Part shown: positions 1 to 11,811 of the stretch, in pieces
How positions within the stretch are numbered: position 1 is the first letter of the stretch
Layout of the letters: every line of letters begins with the position of its first letter
Source: Bubalus kerabau
Lineage: Eukaryota; Chordata; Mammalia; Artiodactyla; Bovidae
Length of the DNA stretch: 64,000 nucleotides
Reading direction: 5' to 3'
NCBI RefSeq assembly: GCF_029407905.1
Contig: NC_073628.1
Coordinates: 88,532,501 to 88,596,500 of the forward strand
Notes under the pieces: generated by a model
Seen by the model: the letters and a program-made list of their open reading frames with translations, nothing else
Database searches by the model: none
Told to the model about the DNA's origin: nothing
Made by a program: the position numbers and the translations under genes

Positions 1-1755
1 TGAGAAATAAGATTGTTTTCTTAAGTTATCTTTCTGATCGTTCATCATTAGTGTATAGAAATGTTGCAGATTTCTGTATACTAATTTTGTATACTGCAGT
101 TTCACCAAATTCAGTAATGAACTTTAGCAGTTTTCTGCTGACATCTTTAGGATTTTCTGTGTGTAGTATCATTTTGTCTGCAAACAGTGACAGTTTTACT
201 TCTTCCTTTCTGGTTTGTATTCCTTGTATTTCTTTTTCTTCTCTGATGGCTGTGGCCAAGACTTCCAATACTATGTTAGGTAAAAGTGGTGAGAGTGGGA
301 ATCCTTGTATTATTCCTGATCTTAAAGGAAATGCATTCTGCTTTTCTCCATTGAGTATGATATTAGCTGTAGGTTTATCATATATGGCCTTCATTATGAT
401 GAGGTATTTTTCTTCTGTGCCCACCTCCTGGAGGGCCTTTATCATAAATAATTGATTGTCAGATATTGAAAAGTCCTTGCATCCCTGGGGTAAATCCCAT
501 TTAATCATGGTGTGTAATCATTTTGATATATTGTTGAGTTTTGTTTGCTACTAAGTTGTTTAAAAGTTTTGCATCCCGCTTCATCAGTGATACTGGCCTG
601 CAGTTTTCTTTTTTTGTATTGTCTTTGTCTAGTTTTGCTATTGGGGTGATGTGGCTTCATAAAATGGGTTTGGAAGAGCTCCTTCCTCTGCACTTTTTTG
701 GAATAGTTTAAGTTAACTCTCCTCTAAATATTTGTTAGAATTCACCTGTGAAGCCATCTGGGCCTGAACTTTTGTTTGTTTGGAGTTTGTTTGTTTGTTT
801 GTTTGTTTAAATTAATGATTCAGTTTCATCTAGTAATTGGTCCGTTAATGTTTTCTGTTTCTTCCCAGTTCAGTATTGAGATGATTGTGTATTTCTGGGA
901 ATTTGTCCATTTCTTCTGGGTTGCCCGTTTTATTGGCATAATATTGGTCATAGTAATCTCTTACAATTCTTTGAGTTTCTGCAGTATTGATTGTAACTTC
1001 TTTTTCATTTCTGATTTTATGATTTGTGCCCTCTTTTTTCTTGATGAGTCTGGCTATAGGTTTATCAATTTTGTTTGTCTTTTCAGAGAACTAGCTTTTA
1101 GTTTCATTGACCTTTTCTTTCTTTTCTTTTTTTTTAGTCTCTCTTTATTTCTGCTTTGATCTTTATGATTTCTTTTCTTCTTCTAACTTGGGGTTTTGTT
1201 TTGCTGGGTTTTTTTTTTTTTTTTTTTGGTAGTTCCTTTAGGCATAACATTAGGTTGTTTGAGATCTTTTGTGTTTCCTGAGGTAAACTTGTATCACTAT
1301 AAATTTCCATCTTTGAACTGCTTTTGCTGCAACCCAAACATTTTGGATCATTGTGTTTTCATTTTCACTGTCTACAGGTATTTTGGGGTTTCTTCTTTAA
1401 TTTTTTCAACGATCCATTGGTTGTTTAGTAGCATTTTGTTAAACCTCCATCAATTTGAGATTTGTTTTTTTTTTTTTCCCTTTGTAGTTGATTCCTAATA
1501 CAGTATTGTTTTGGTGGAAAAGTTGCTTCATATGATTTCAGTTTCTTCAGATTTACTGAATCTTGTTTTGTGGCCTAGCGTGTAATCTGTCCTGAAGTAT
1601 ATTCCATATATACTTGAAAAGAATGTGTATTCTGCTGCTTTTGGATGGAGTGTTTTATATGTTGCTATTAAGTTCATCCAGTCTAATATATCATTTAAGG
1701 TTAATGTCTTCTTATTGATTTGTTGAGTGAATGACTGTTCATTGATGTAAATGGA
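1..1755 (-). mobile_element. Old L1 LINE, ORF2 endonuclease-RT region, antisense (3' end beyond left edge)
   Basis: Read on the minus strand, 508 to 26 is a degenerate L1 reverse-transcriptase segment: LRSG, PLSPLLPNIVLEVLATAIREE, then LFADKMIL, where the catalytic FADD is FADK. 509-1755 is the antisense of the linker between endonuclease and RT, with typical L1 wording such as gatccattggttgtttag. Many substitutions and indels mark an old copy. A (GTTT)n run lies at 783-810 and a T run at 1209-1228. Confidence 0.85.
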
Positions 1756-1759
1756 GTGA

Positions 1760-2440
1760 TTAGTAAAAAATTAGAAAATGTAAAAAAAGAAACACAGCTG
1801 AAGAATATATAACTGAAAATTTAAGATCCATTAGAAGGAATCAGCAGTAGGTTATATGATACAGAGGAATAGTCAGCATACTGGCAGACAGAGTAGTGGC
1901 AGTCACACAAGATTAACAGAAAATAATTTAAATTTAAAATGAGGCTAGATTAAGAGACCACTGGCACAAAGTCAGGTGAAAAAACATTCACATTATAGGC
2001 TTCTTAGAAGGAGAAGAGAGAAAGGGACAGAGAACATATTTGAAGATACTGTAGCAGAAAACTTCCCTAACCTGGGAAAGGAAGCAGACATCTAGATCCA
2101 GGACATACAGAGTGTCCCAAAGAGGATCACCCAAAGTGGACTACATCAATATATATTTCATTAAAATAGCAAAAATTTTAAAATAAAGAGAATATTAAAA
2201 GCAGCAAGGGATCAACAACAGTTACATACAAGGAACTGAGCTTCTGCAGGTGAGAAGAAAGTGACACAATGTATTTAAAGGGATGAAGGGGGAAAATCTA
2301 CAACTCAGAAAAATCTACCAGACAAGATTCTCGTTGAGATTTGATAGATCAAAATTTTACAAATGAGCAAAAGCTAAAAGACTCAGCACCACCAAACCAG
2401 CTTTACAAGAACGTTAAGTGATTCCTTTAAGCAAAAAATA
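1760..2440 (+). mobile_element. L1 ORF1-like segment in sense orientation (inverted 5' part of the preceding L1)
   Basis: On the + strand this stretch resembles the 3' half of L1 ORF1, including cccaaagaggatcaccc and ttaaaagcagcaaggga. It abuts the antisense ORF2 part at 1-1755. Seen from the minus strand the order is inverted ORF1 then sense ORF2, the arrangement made by twin priming. All frames are broken. Confidence 0.6.
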
Positions 2441-2479
2441 AAAAGCCACAGCTTTAAATAGTAACCTTTATTGTCTTCT

Positions 2480-3131
2480 TCCTTCAATTAGCTTTGGTTT
2501 TGGTTTCCTTAAAGTGTGCACTTAGATTATTGATTTGAGATCTTTTTTTTGGCTTTTTTTTTTTTCCTTTTTACATTGGTTACAGCTGTAACTGTAATTG
2601 TAACTTTCCCTATTAGGACTAGTTTTGAACAAATATTATTAGTTTTTTATTCTGTGTTGCTTTCATTTGCTTTTTCTTTTAAATTCTTTTATGATTGCGT
2701 CTTTACTACTCATTGTCAAAGTGTGTTGTTTAATTTTTACATATTGAGAATTTTCCAGTTTTCCTTCTGTTACTGATGAATGATTCAACTGTGATTAGAA
2801 AAGTTGTTTCATACGTTTTCCATCTTTTTAAATTCATTAAGACTTGTTCTGCTCCTAACATTATGTCATGAAAATGTTCTTCATGCACTTGAGAAAAATG
2901 TGAGTCTGAGTGAAGTGTTACATCAGATTGGTTTCTAGGGTTGTAAAATCCTTTATTGATCTTCTGTCTAGTTGTTTTTCATAGTTGAAAGTGAAATACT
3001 GAAGTCTTCAACTATTATTGTCCTACTGTCTGTTTTTTCTTTTAATTTTATCTGTTTTTGCTTCATATATTTTGGTGTTCTATTAGTTAGTTGTGTATGT
3101 TTGCAGTTTTTATATTCTCTTGTTGTGTTGT
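2480..3131 (-). mobile_element. Second antisense L1 fragment, split by BovB (continues 5609-5870)
   Basis: Antisense L1 ORF2 sequence again covers the segment at about 1500-1740, so it is a separate copy. It breaks at 3131 and resumes at about 5609 with the antisense wording tttgattactgtttgcatgg at 5709-5728. Confidence 0.65.
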
Positions 3132-5608
3132 CTACAAGACCTTTTAGAACTAACACCCAAAAAAGATGTCCTTTTCATTATAGGGGACTGGAATGCAAAA
3201 GTAGGAAGTCAAGAAACACCTGGAGTAACAGGCAAATTTGGCCTTGGAATACGGAATGAAGCAGGGCAAAGGCTAATAGAGTTTTGCCAAGAAAATGCAC
3301 TGGTCATAGCAAACACCCTCTTCCAACAACACAAGAGAAGACTCTACACATGGGCATCACCAGATGGTCAACACCGAAATCAGATTGATTATATTCTTTG
3401 CAGCCAAAGATGGAGAAGCTCTATACAGTTAGCAAAAACAAGACCAGGAGCTGACTGTGGCTCAGACCATGAACTCCTTATTGCCAAATTCAGACTGAAA
3501 TTGAAGAAAGTAGGGAAAACCACTTGACCATTCAGGTATGACCTAAATCAACTCCCTTATTATTATACAGTGGAAGTGAGAAATAGATTTAAGGGCCTAG
3601 ATCTGATAGATAGAGTGCCTGATGAACTATGGACAGAGGTTCATGACATTGTACAGGAGACAGGGATCAAGACCATCCCCATGGAAAAGAAATGCAAAAA
3701 AGCAAAATGGCTGTCTGGGGAGGCCTTACAAATAGCTGTGAAAAGAAGAGAAGTGAAAAGCAAAGGAGAAAAGGAAAGATATAAGCATCTGAAGGCAGAG
3801 TTCCAAAGAATAGCAAGAAGAGATAAGAAAGCCTTCTTCAGCGATCAGTGCAAAGAAATAGAGGAAAACAACAGAATGGGAAAGACTAGGGATCTCTTCA
3901 AGAAAATCAGAGATACCAAAGGAACATTTCATGCAAAGATGAGCTCAGTAAAGGACAGAAACGGTATGGAGCTAACAGAAGCAGAAGATATTAAGAAGAG
4001 ATGGCAAGAATACACAGAAGAACTGTACAAAAAATATCTTCATGACCCAGATAATCACGATGGTGTGATCACTGACCTAGAGCCAGACATCCTGGAATGT
4101 GAAGTCAAGTGGGCCTTAGAAAGCATCACTACGAACAAAGCTAGTGGAGGTGATGGAATTCCAGTGGAGCTATTTCAAATCCTGAAAGATGATGCTGTGA
4201 AAGTGCTGCACTCAATATGCCAGCAATTTTGGAAAACTCAGCAGTGGCCACAGGACTGGGAAAGGTCAGTTTTCATTCCAATCCCAAAGAAAGGCAATGC
4301 CAAAGAATGCCCAAACTACCGCACAGTTGCACTCATCTCACATGCTAGTAAAGTAATGCTCAAAATTCTCCAAGTCAGGCTTCATCAATATGTGAACCGT
4401 GAACTTCCTGATGTTCAAGCTGGTTTTAGAAAAGGCAGAGGAACCAGAGATCAAATTGCCAACATCTGCTGGATCATGGATAAAGCAAGAGAGTTCCAGA
4501 AAAACATCTATTTCTGCTTTATTGACTATGCCAAAGCCTTTGACTGTGTGGATCACAATCAACTGTGGAAAATTCTTCAAGAGATGGGAATACCAGACCC
4601 CTGATCTGCCTCTTGAGAAATTTGTATGCAGGTCAGGAAGCAACAGTTAGAACTGGACATGGAACAACAGACTGGTTCCAAATAGGAAAAGGAGTACGTC
4701 AAGGCTGTATATTGTCACCCTGCTTAATAACTTCTATGCAGAGTACATCATGAAAAATGCTGGACTGGAAGAAGCACAAGCTGGAATCAAGATTGCCGGG
4801 AGAAATATCAATAACCTCAGATATGCAGATGACACCACCCTTATGGCAGAAAGTGAAGAGGAACTCAAAAGCCTCTTGATGAAAGTGAACGTAGAGAGTG
4901 AAAAAGTTGGCTTAAAGCTCAACATTCAGAAAACAAAGATCATGGCATCTGGTCCTATCAATTCATGGGAAATAGATGGGAAAGCAGTGGAAACAGTGTC
5001 AGACTTTCTTTTTTGGGGCTCCAAAATCACTGCAGATGGTGACTGCAGCCATGAAATTAAAAGACGCTTACTCCTTGGAAGGAAAGTTATGACCAACCTA
5101 GATAGCATATTGAAAAGCAGAGACATTACTTTGCCAACAAAGGTCTGTCTAGTCAAGTCTATGGTTTTTCCAGTGGTCATGTATGGATGTGAGAGTTGGA
5201 CTGTGAAGAAGGCTGAGCGCCGAAGAATTGGGGCTTTTGAACTGTGGTGTTGGAGAAGACTCTCCAGAGTCCCTTGGGCTGCAAGGAGATTCAGCCAGTC
5301 CATTCTGAAGGAGATCAGCCCTGGGATTTCTTTGGAAGGAATAATGCTAAAGCTGAAACTGCAGTACTTTGGCCACCTCATGCGAAGAGTTGATTCATTG
5401 GAAAAGACTCTGATGCTGAGAGGGATTGGAGGCAAGAGGAGAAGGGGATGACAGAGGATGAGATGGCTGGATGGCATCACTGACTCGATGGAAGTGAGTC
5501 TGAGTGAACTCTGGGAGTTGGTGATGGACAGGGAGGCCTGGCGTGCTGTGATTCATGGGGTCGCAAAGAGTCGGACACGACTGAGCAACTGATTTGATCT
5601 GATCTGAT
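3132..5608 (+). mobile_element. BovB (RTE-clade) LINE, 5'-truncated, about 2.5 kb
   Basis: It is inserted in an antisense L1. The 5' end lies within the endonuclease domain and the 3' end is the usual BovB tail with short (GATCT)-like repeats in place of poly(A). It shows no clear target duplication beyond a weak TRTGTTG at both sides. It is the longest BovB in the window and relatively little decayed, with two frameshifts and two stops in its ORF. Confidence 0.93.
3144..5592 (+). pseudogene. BovB endonuclease-reverse transcriptase ORF, broken
   Basis: The ORF would encode the RTE-type protein that nicks target DNA and copies BovB and, in trans, Bov SINEs. Visible in order: apurinic-type endonuclease motifs GDWNAKVG and GSDH (3183-3480); RT motifs with IDYAKAFDCVDH (about 4520-4557) and the catalytic YADDTTL at 4822-4842; and a C-terminal Cys/Trp-rich region (CESWTVKKAE, ELWCWRRL) ending at TGA 5590-5592. 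Lesions: an in-frame TGA near 3525, frameshifts near 4600 and 4725, and a TGA at 5449 that looks like CpG decay of an Arg codon. The N-terminal endonuclease residues are missing, so it is not functional. Confidence 0.9.
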
Positions 5609-5870
5609 ATGTTGAACCTTTATCAATATATAATGTTCTTTGCCTTTCATAAGCTTTTTTGAACTAAAGTGTACTTTATCTGACATTGACATAGCCATCT
5701 CAGCTTTGTTTTGATTACTGTTTGCATGGAATTTCTTTTATTGTGTGTTCCTTACATCTGCAGATTCTCTCATAGGTGGCATTAAGGTGGACCCTTTTAT
5801 TTTATCCAGTGTACTATTTTCTTCATTTTCATAGGAGAATTTAATACAAAGGTTTTATTAGGAAGCACTT
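5609..5870 (-). mobile_element. Continuation of the antisense L1 split by BovB
   Basis: Antisense L1 ORF2 endonuclease-region wording resumes directly after the BovB tail. It fades after about 5870. Confidence 0.6.
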
Positions 5871-7479
5871 TGAAATATATATGCGTTTGAAGTTTTCCTT
5901 ATAGTAGCTTCTTTCCAAAGTCATAAAGTTACCAAGAATATTTTTTTAGCCATTTCATTTAAGAATATGGAAATATATTAGCATATCATATGTTGTTTGA
6001 TGAACTATTATCCTTACTTGTCTAGGAATTGTTTGGAGGCATATCCAGAGTTAGATTAACATAATCATGGAGACTTTCCCCCCCTTACTTTTTAGCTTCT
6101 ATTGAATCACACTTGTAATATTAATAATACCTAACTTGAAATCTGAACTCAGTGGAATTAGAATGAAATAACCAAACTACAGATATGGAGAAGAGATATT
6201 ATCGTTGGAAATTCACTTCTTTTAAGAGTAGCTAAATTTCTCAAGTCAATCTGTAGTTCAGTGTTATTTCAAAAGTGTATGCTAAAAGAAACAGTTTTCA
6301 AGAAGTATTTTGAATAGGACCCCTGAAATTTTCTCACTTCTTCCCAGTCTCACTAATACAAAGAGAAGGAGAAGAAGAGACGTTGAGAAAGTTTTGGAAG
6401 AGGGGGAACTGTGGGAGGATGAACTAAATAAACAAATGAATTCTCTTAGAATCTTGTAAAGGCTGGGCAGTGTGACATACCTCATATCTTAGTAGGCAGG
6501 GTGGACTGAAAACAAGGAAATTCGTTGAAAGTTCATATAAAAAACTATCAGGGCTCGTTGCCCAAACCCCCATTCCCACGGAAGTTGAGAGGTTTATTAT
6601 CTGAAGATACTATATCAGAGAGACTCCAAACATGTGACCATCAAGCTTATTCAAGGGTAGGGTAAAGTGCTGTGCTTAACCGGACAGATAACATAAACAC
6701 TCTTCACACAGAATGGTGAGATTCTTCCCACTCATTTCTCTCAACTTGACTTCTGCCACATCATCAGTGTGTTTTTGCCCACTGTGAGAGGAGCTTGGAT
6801 GATTCTCCTGTGGGTAAACTGAACTGTTCCAAATGGCGGAAAAGTACACTGTAGATGTTGACCCTGTTCACCCGAAAAAGTGAGCTTGCATCTTCTATTT
6901 CTGGATTCTCTCATTTTTGTATTTTTTGTTAAAATAAGCTCTCTTTACCTACAGTTTGTAGTTCTGTAATACATCACAGCCTTAGGTTTAATTATACAAA
7001 TAAATGTTACCATTCTGAGATGAAGAAACTGGGGAAAAGGGGACAATTTCAACAAAAATTTCATATGTATATTTTTAGAAATAAGTGTATTGGATTGTCA
7101 TTCTACTGTTGAAAGACCTTCTATTTCAGTAAATTATACTCATCTTTTGTGCATTATAGTCAACCTGATAATCTCTCAATGACTCAAAACAACAGTAATT
7201 TTATTATTGTTCGTATATCTGTTCTTAGTGGTTGAATGATATACTTGAGGGCATGCTTCAAGTTCTGTATTAGATCTCTATCTCTTCCACATGTCTTTCT
7301 TCTTGAACCAATGGGCTAGCTAGGGCATGTTCTTCTATGGTGAAGGCAGAGGTACAAGAGATCAAACCCAGTTGCCCAAGCATATTTTAGTCTCCATTTG
7401 CATCACAACTATTAACATCACCCCATTGGCCAAAAAAAGTCATGAAGCATAGCCCAGAGTTATATAGAGGGAAATTATA
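5871..7479. other. Non-coding stretch, no confident feature
   Basis: I see no gene and no repeat that I can name. 6500-6890 and 7240-7440 have the look of very old interspersed repeats but match nothing I can name. Short ORFs here show no codon bias or known motif. Confidence 0.5.
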
Positions 7480-8290
7480 TCCCCCACTGAAACAGTGCAC
7501 CTCAGATTGGGCCTTGAACCCACATGCTGGGACTCAAATTCCCAGGCAAAACCCTAATGAAAACTTGAACCCATGGTCATTTCATCAGAATCAGTCACCT
7601 TGCATCTGGACTTACTGAGGCTCAGATTTCTTGTGTCTCAGCACACAAGTGATAGGCAAGAAGTAGTTTTATTAACATAAAGCACTTGTGAGAGATACAA
7701 GTGAGCAGGTGAGGAATCTCTGCCCCGAGGATCAAGAAGACTAAAATTTTATAATCAAAGGAAAGTTAAGAGAGGGCAAAGACCACCTTCTTCAAGAAGA
7801 TATCAGGCTTATATCACCAGCACCTCCTCCATTTTGGGCAGGAGAGTGTCTGACCCTGTGAGGTCAACTAGGATTATCATAGCATTTATTCAAATCAGTA
7901 GAAGGGTGGTGACATTTTTATTTCACCTGATGGCCTGGGGCGTATCTTGTTCTTTTATTTATGGCTTTATAGTTAAGTAAGGCTGCTTCCTCCCATGATG
8001 TTCCAATAGCTTTCTTGAGCGATCATTAACTTACAGTGGTCTCCCAAAGTTTCCTAGGTGTCCCTCTCTGTCTATAGTCCTTTGCTGGGACTTGAATAAG
8101 TACCTGTGTATCTATCTTATTCTATCATTATCACCACCTTTAATTGGAGGAATTGCAAAGTCATAGAGCAAACGTTATAGTTTATGGTTGCACTTGAGTA
8201 TGTAAGAAGGTCTGGGACTGTAATCTTTGTGAAGGTCAGTGGTCCTCCATACTATTGAGTCTTTAGATTTCCAGTATGACCTAAAGACTG
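7480..8290 (-). mobile_element. Possible solo LTR of a ruminant endogenous retrovirus
   Basis: On the minus strand there is an AATAAA signal near 7672, followed by a U5-like region with ctgagacacaagaaatctg and, further on, a gggttttgcc motif typical of ruminant ERV LTRs. No internal coding sequence is seen on either side. The ends and target duplication could not be fixed, and the family is not assigned. Confidence 0.4.
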
Positions 8291-8547
8291 TGCTTTGAGA
8301 AAGTGTTTCAGGAAGTTTAATCAGTGATCCATTAAATGGACTCTTCAGAATTGAAATATGTATGAATTAAAAGTTGTAGTATTTTTCATTTTATGAATAA
8401 GTTACAAGGCATTTTATATTACCGTAATTTTTCCCTAAAATGTTTAAGTGAGTAATTTTAGAGCATTGACATAAACAATATGCAATGTATGATTATTGTT
8501 TAGTTGATGTATTTTGATAATGAGTGGGGCTGATGATGGGTCTGGCT

Positions 8548-9570
8548 GATACCAGACCACCATACCTTCCTCCTGAGAAATATGTATGCAGGTCAAGCAT
8601 CAACAGTTAAAACCAGACATGGAACAATGGACTAGTTCAAAATTGGTAAAGGAGTAAGTCAAGGCTGTATATTGTCACTCTGCTTATTTAACTTATATGC
8701 AGAGTATATAATGAGAAATACCAGGGTTTATGAGAGGCACAGGATGGAATCAAGATTGCTGGGAGAAATATCAATAACCTCAGATAAGCATATGACACCA
8801 CCCTTCTGGTAGAAAGTGAAGAGGAACTAAAGAGCCTCTTGATGAAAGTGAAAGAGGAGAGTGACAAAGCTGGCTTAAAACTCAGCATTCAGAACATGAA
8901 GATCATGGCACCTTGGTCCCATCACTTCGTGGCAAATAGACGGAGAAACAATGGAAACAGGAGAGACTTTATTTTATTGGGTTCCAAAATCACTGCAGAG
9001 GGTGACTGCAGCTATGAAATGAAAAGATGCTTGCTCCTTGGAAGAAAAACTATGACCAACCTAGACAGTGTATTTAAAAGCAGAGATGTTACTTTGCTGA
9101 CAAAGGTCTGTCTAGTCAAAGCTATGGTGTTTCCAGTGGTCATGTATGGATGTGAGAGTTGGATCATAAAGAAAGTGAGCACTGAAGAATTGATGCTTTT
9201 GAACTGTGGTGTTGGAGAAGACTCTTGAGAGTCCCTTGGACTGCGAGGAGATCCAACCAGTCGATCCTAAAGGAAATCAATCCTGAATATTCATTGAAAG
9301 GACTGATGCTGAAGCTGAAGCTCCAATACTTTGGCTAGCTGATGTGAACAACTGACTCGTTGGAAAAGACCTTGCTCCTGGGAAGGGTTGAAGGCAGGAG
9401 GAGAAGGGGATGATAGAGGATGAGATGGTTTATGGCATCACCGACTTGATGGACATGAGTTTGAGTAAGCTCCGGGAGTTGGTGATGGACAGGAAAGCCT
9501 GGTGTGCTGCAGTCCATGAGGTCACAAAGAGTCGGACACAGCTGAGCAACTGAACTGAACTGAACTGATC
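8548..9570 (+). mobile_element. BovB LINE, 3' third, sense
   Basis: It starts inside the RT domain and runs to the 3' tail (ctgaactgaactgaactgatc-like, ending near 9570). The catalytic region reads YA.DTTL with a decayed codon at 8785-8805. Frames break several times. It meets an oppositely oriented BovB with no spacer. Confidence 0.9.
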
Positions 9571-10560
9571 ACATCCATACACGACTACTGGAAAAACCAT
9601 AGATTTGATTATACAGACTTTTGTCAGCAAAGTAATGAATGTCTCTGCTTTTTAATACACTATCTAGGTTTGTCGTAGCTTTTCTTCCAAGAAGTAAGCA
9701 TCTTTTAATTTCATGGCTGCAGTCACTGTGCGTAGTGATTTTGAAGTCTAAGAAAGAAGTCTGTCACTGTTTCCATTGGTACCCTGCCTGTTTGCCATGA
9801 ATTGATGGGACCAGATGCCATAATCTTCTTTTTGTGAACGTCGAGTTTTAAGCCAGCCTTTTCACTCTCTCCTTTCACCTTTACCAAGAGGCTCTTTAGT
9901 TCCACTTCGCTTTCTGCCGTAAGGGTGGTATCATCTGCATATCTGAGGTTATTGATAATTCTCCTGGCAATCTTATTTCCAGCTTGTGCTCTATTCAGCC
10001 TGGCATTATGCATGATGTACTCTGCGTATAAGTTAAATAAGCAGGGTAACAATATACACCTTGCTTGAAGTACTCGTTCCCAATTTTGAACCAGTCCATT
10101 GTTCCATGTCCATTTCTAACTGTTGCTTCTTGACCTGCGTACATATTTCTCAGGAGGCAGGTTAGATGGCCTGGTATTCCCATCTCGTTAAGAATTTTCC
10201 ATAGTTTGTTGTGATCCACACAGCCAAAGTCTTTCGCATAGTCAATGATGCAGAAGTAGATGTTTTTCTGTAATTCCCTTGATTTTTCTATGACCCAGTG
10301 GATGCTAGCAATTTGGTCTCTAGTTCCTCTGCCTTTTCTAAATCCCGCTTGTACATCTGGAAGTTTTTTTTCACATTCTGTTGAAGCCTGGCTTGAAGGA
10401 TTTTGAGTGTTACCTTACTAGCATGTGAAATGAACGTGATTTTGTGGTAGTTTGGACATTCTTTGGCATTACCCTTCTTTGGGATTGAAATGAAAACTGA
10501 CCTTTTCATTTCAATGGAATGAAATGAAAAGTCCTATGGCCACTGCTGAGTTTTCCAGAT
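9571..10560 (-). mobile_element. BovB LINE, internal RT segment, antisense
   Basis: On the minus strand it reads ISIPKKGNAKECPNY, then the LLRNMYAGQEATVRNGHG region, YADDTTLTAE and finally MVFPVVVYGC. It lacks the endonuclease part and the 3' tail. It overlaps in content with the neighbour at 8548-9570, so the two are separate copies. A 12-bp hairpin is inserted at 10502-10531. Confidence 0.9.
10502..10531. repeat. Perfect 12-bp inverted repeat with 6-base loop
   Basis: cttttcatttca at 10502-10513 and its exact reverse complement at 10520-10531 flank the loop atggaa. It interrupts the antisense BovB, which from memory has no such insert. Confidence 0.8.
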
Positions 10561-10596
10561 TTATATAAAATTTTATTTTATATAGTTATGTGCTTA

Positions 10597-10804
10597 TTTG
10601 GGCTTCCCCGGTGGCTCTGGCAGTAGAGAATCCACCTGCAATTCAGGAGACCCAGGTTCAATCCCTGGGTTGGGAACATCCCCTGGAGAAGGGAATGGCA
10701 ACCCACTCCAGTATTCTTGCCTGGGAAATCCCGTGGACCAAGGAGCCTGGTGGGCTACAGTCTATGGGTTCGCAAGAGTTGGACATGACTTAGCGACTAA
10801 CACT
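10597..10804 (+). mobile_element. Bov-tA SINE
   Basis: Complete tRNA-Glu-derived head (gggcttccccggtggctc) joined to a BovA body with gcaacccactccag and a tail ending in gcgactaacac. It is AT-flanked and moderately diverged. Confidence 0.92.
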
Positions 10805-10855
10805 TGACATATGAAATGCTGAAAACCATTTTGACAGAAAGTACACAGATGAATG

Positions 10856-11055
10856 CTTCCTTTGCTGGCTCAGTGGTAAAGAACCTGCCTGCCAATGCAG
10901 GAGATGCAGGTGTGATCCCTGGGTCAGCAAGATCCCTTGGAGAAGGAAATGGCAACCAACTCCCGTATTCTTGCCTGGGAAATTCCGTGGACAGAGGGTC
11001 CTGAGGGCTACAGTTCATGAGTCACAAAGAGTTGGACACAACTTGACAGCTGAGC
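10856..11055 (+). mobile_element. Bov-tA SINE
   Basis: Same orientation as the copy 50 bases upstream but more diverged: head at 10862-10930, body with ggaaatggcaacc, tail at gttggacacaac. Confidence 0.88.
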
Positions 11056-11376
11056 TTGCATATTGCAGACAGATGAGTAGAAGACTAACAGCAACATCTG
11101 CATCAAGGAGTTAGGTGAATGGAAGATTTAAGAATCCACATAAATTGACCATATTAATATAATAAACTCAAAAGAGAGTAGGACTTAATAGTTTTCACTT
11201 TACAGAAAATTATTTGCTTATTTTGATGAAGCACATGGTTTCATGTATATGTAGACAAATTCATAACATACAAGATTTTTACTTTAACATAAAAGTCCAC
11301 ATTTTAAAGGATTTTCTTTTAATGTATAGATGTGTTTCTTATTGCAGAATGTTTCATTTCATTGTTTTGTGGTATA

Positions 11377-11573
11377 AAGTGAAAGTGAAAGTCACTCAGT
11401 TGTGTCCAACTCTTTGCGACCCCATGGACTCTACAGTCCATGGAATTCTCCAGGTCAGAATCCCGGAGTGGGTAGCCTTTCCCTTCTCCAGGGAATCTTC
11501 CCAACCCAGGGATCAAACCCAGGTCTCCCGCGTTGTAGGCGGATTCTTTACCAGCTGAGCCACAAGGTTTGCT
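11377..11573 (-). mobile_element. Bov-tA SINE, antisense
   Basis: The BovA body is reversed (tccaactctttgcgacccca) and the reversed tRNA head ends at gagccac near 11565. The tail side carries the (agtgaa)n run at 11377-11392. Confidence 0.92.
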
Positions 11574-11664
11574 GCTCATTAAATCGTAAGAGAATGGATC
11601 ATTTCACAGGAAAAATATACTGTAAGTAGTAGTCTTTGATCATAAGAAAAAAGCTGTCATGTAG

Positions 11665-11790
11665 ACACTATCCTTGTTTCCATTTTACACAAGAGGAAAC
11701 TAAGGGACCCGGAGTAAGTAACTTGTGCAAGGTCATGCAGAAATAACTGTAGAACAGGAGTGTCTGACTCTTAAGTTTATGCTCATAATG
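11665..11790 (-). mobile_element. MIR SINE fragment
   Basis: Antisense MIR core wording: ccattttacacaagaggaaac, then acttgtgcaaggtcatgcag. It is old and gapped. Confidence 0.55.
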
Positions 11791-11811
11791 ACATAGTCAC
11801 ATCCTCTAAGA

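Noticed and set aside
10590..11629. Several 60-115 residue ORFs on both strands
   Set aside because: All fall inside Bov-tA SINEs; the same peptides recur at every SINE in the window, so they are repeat-derived and not genes.
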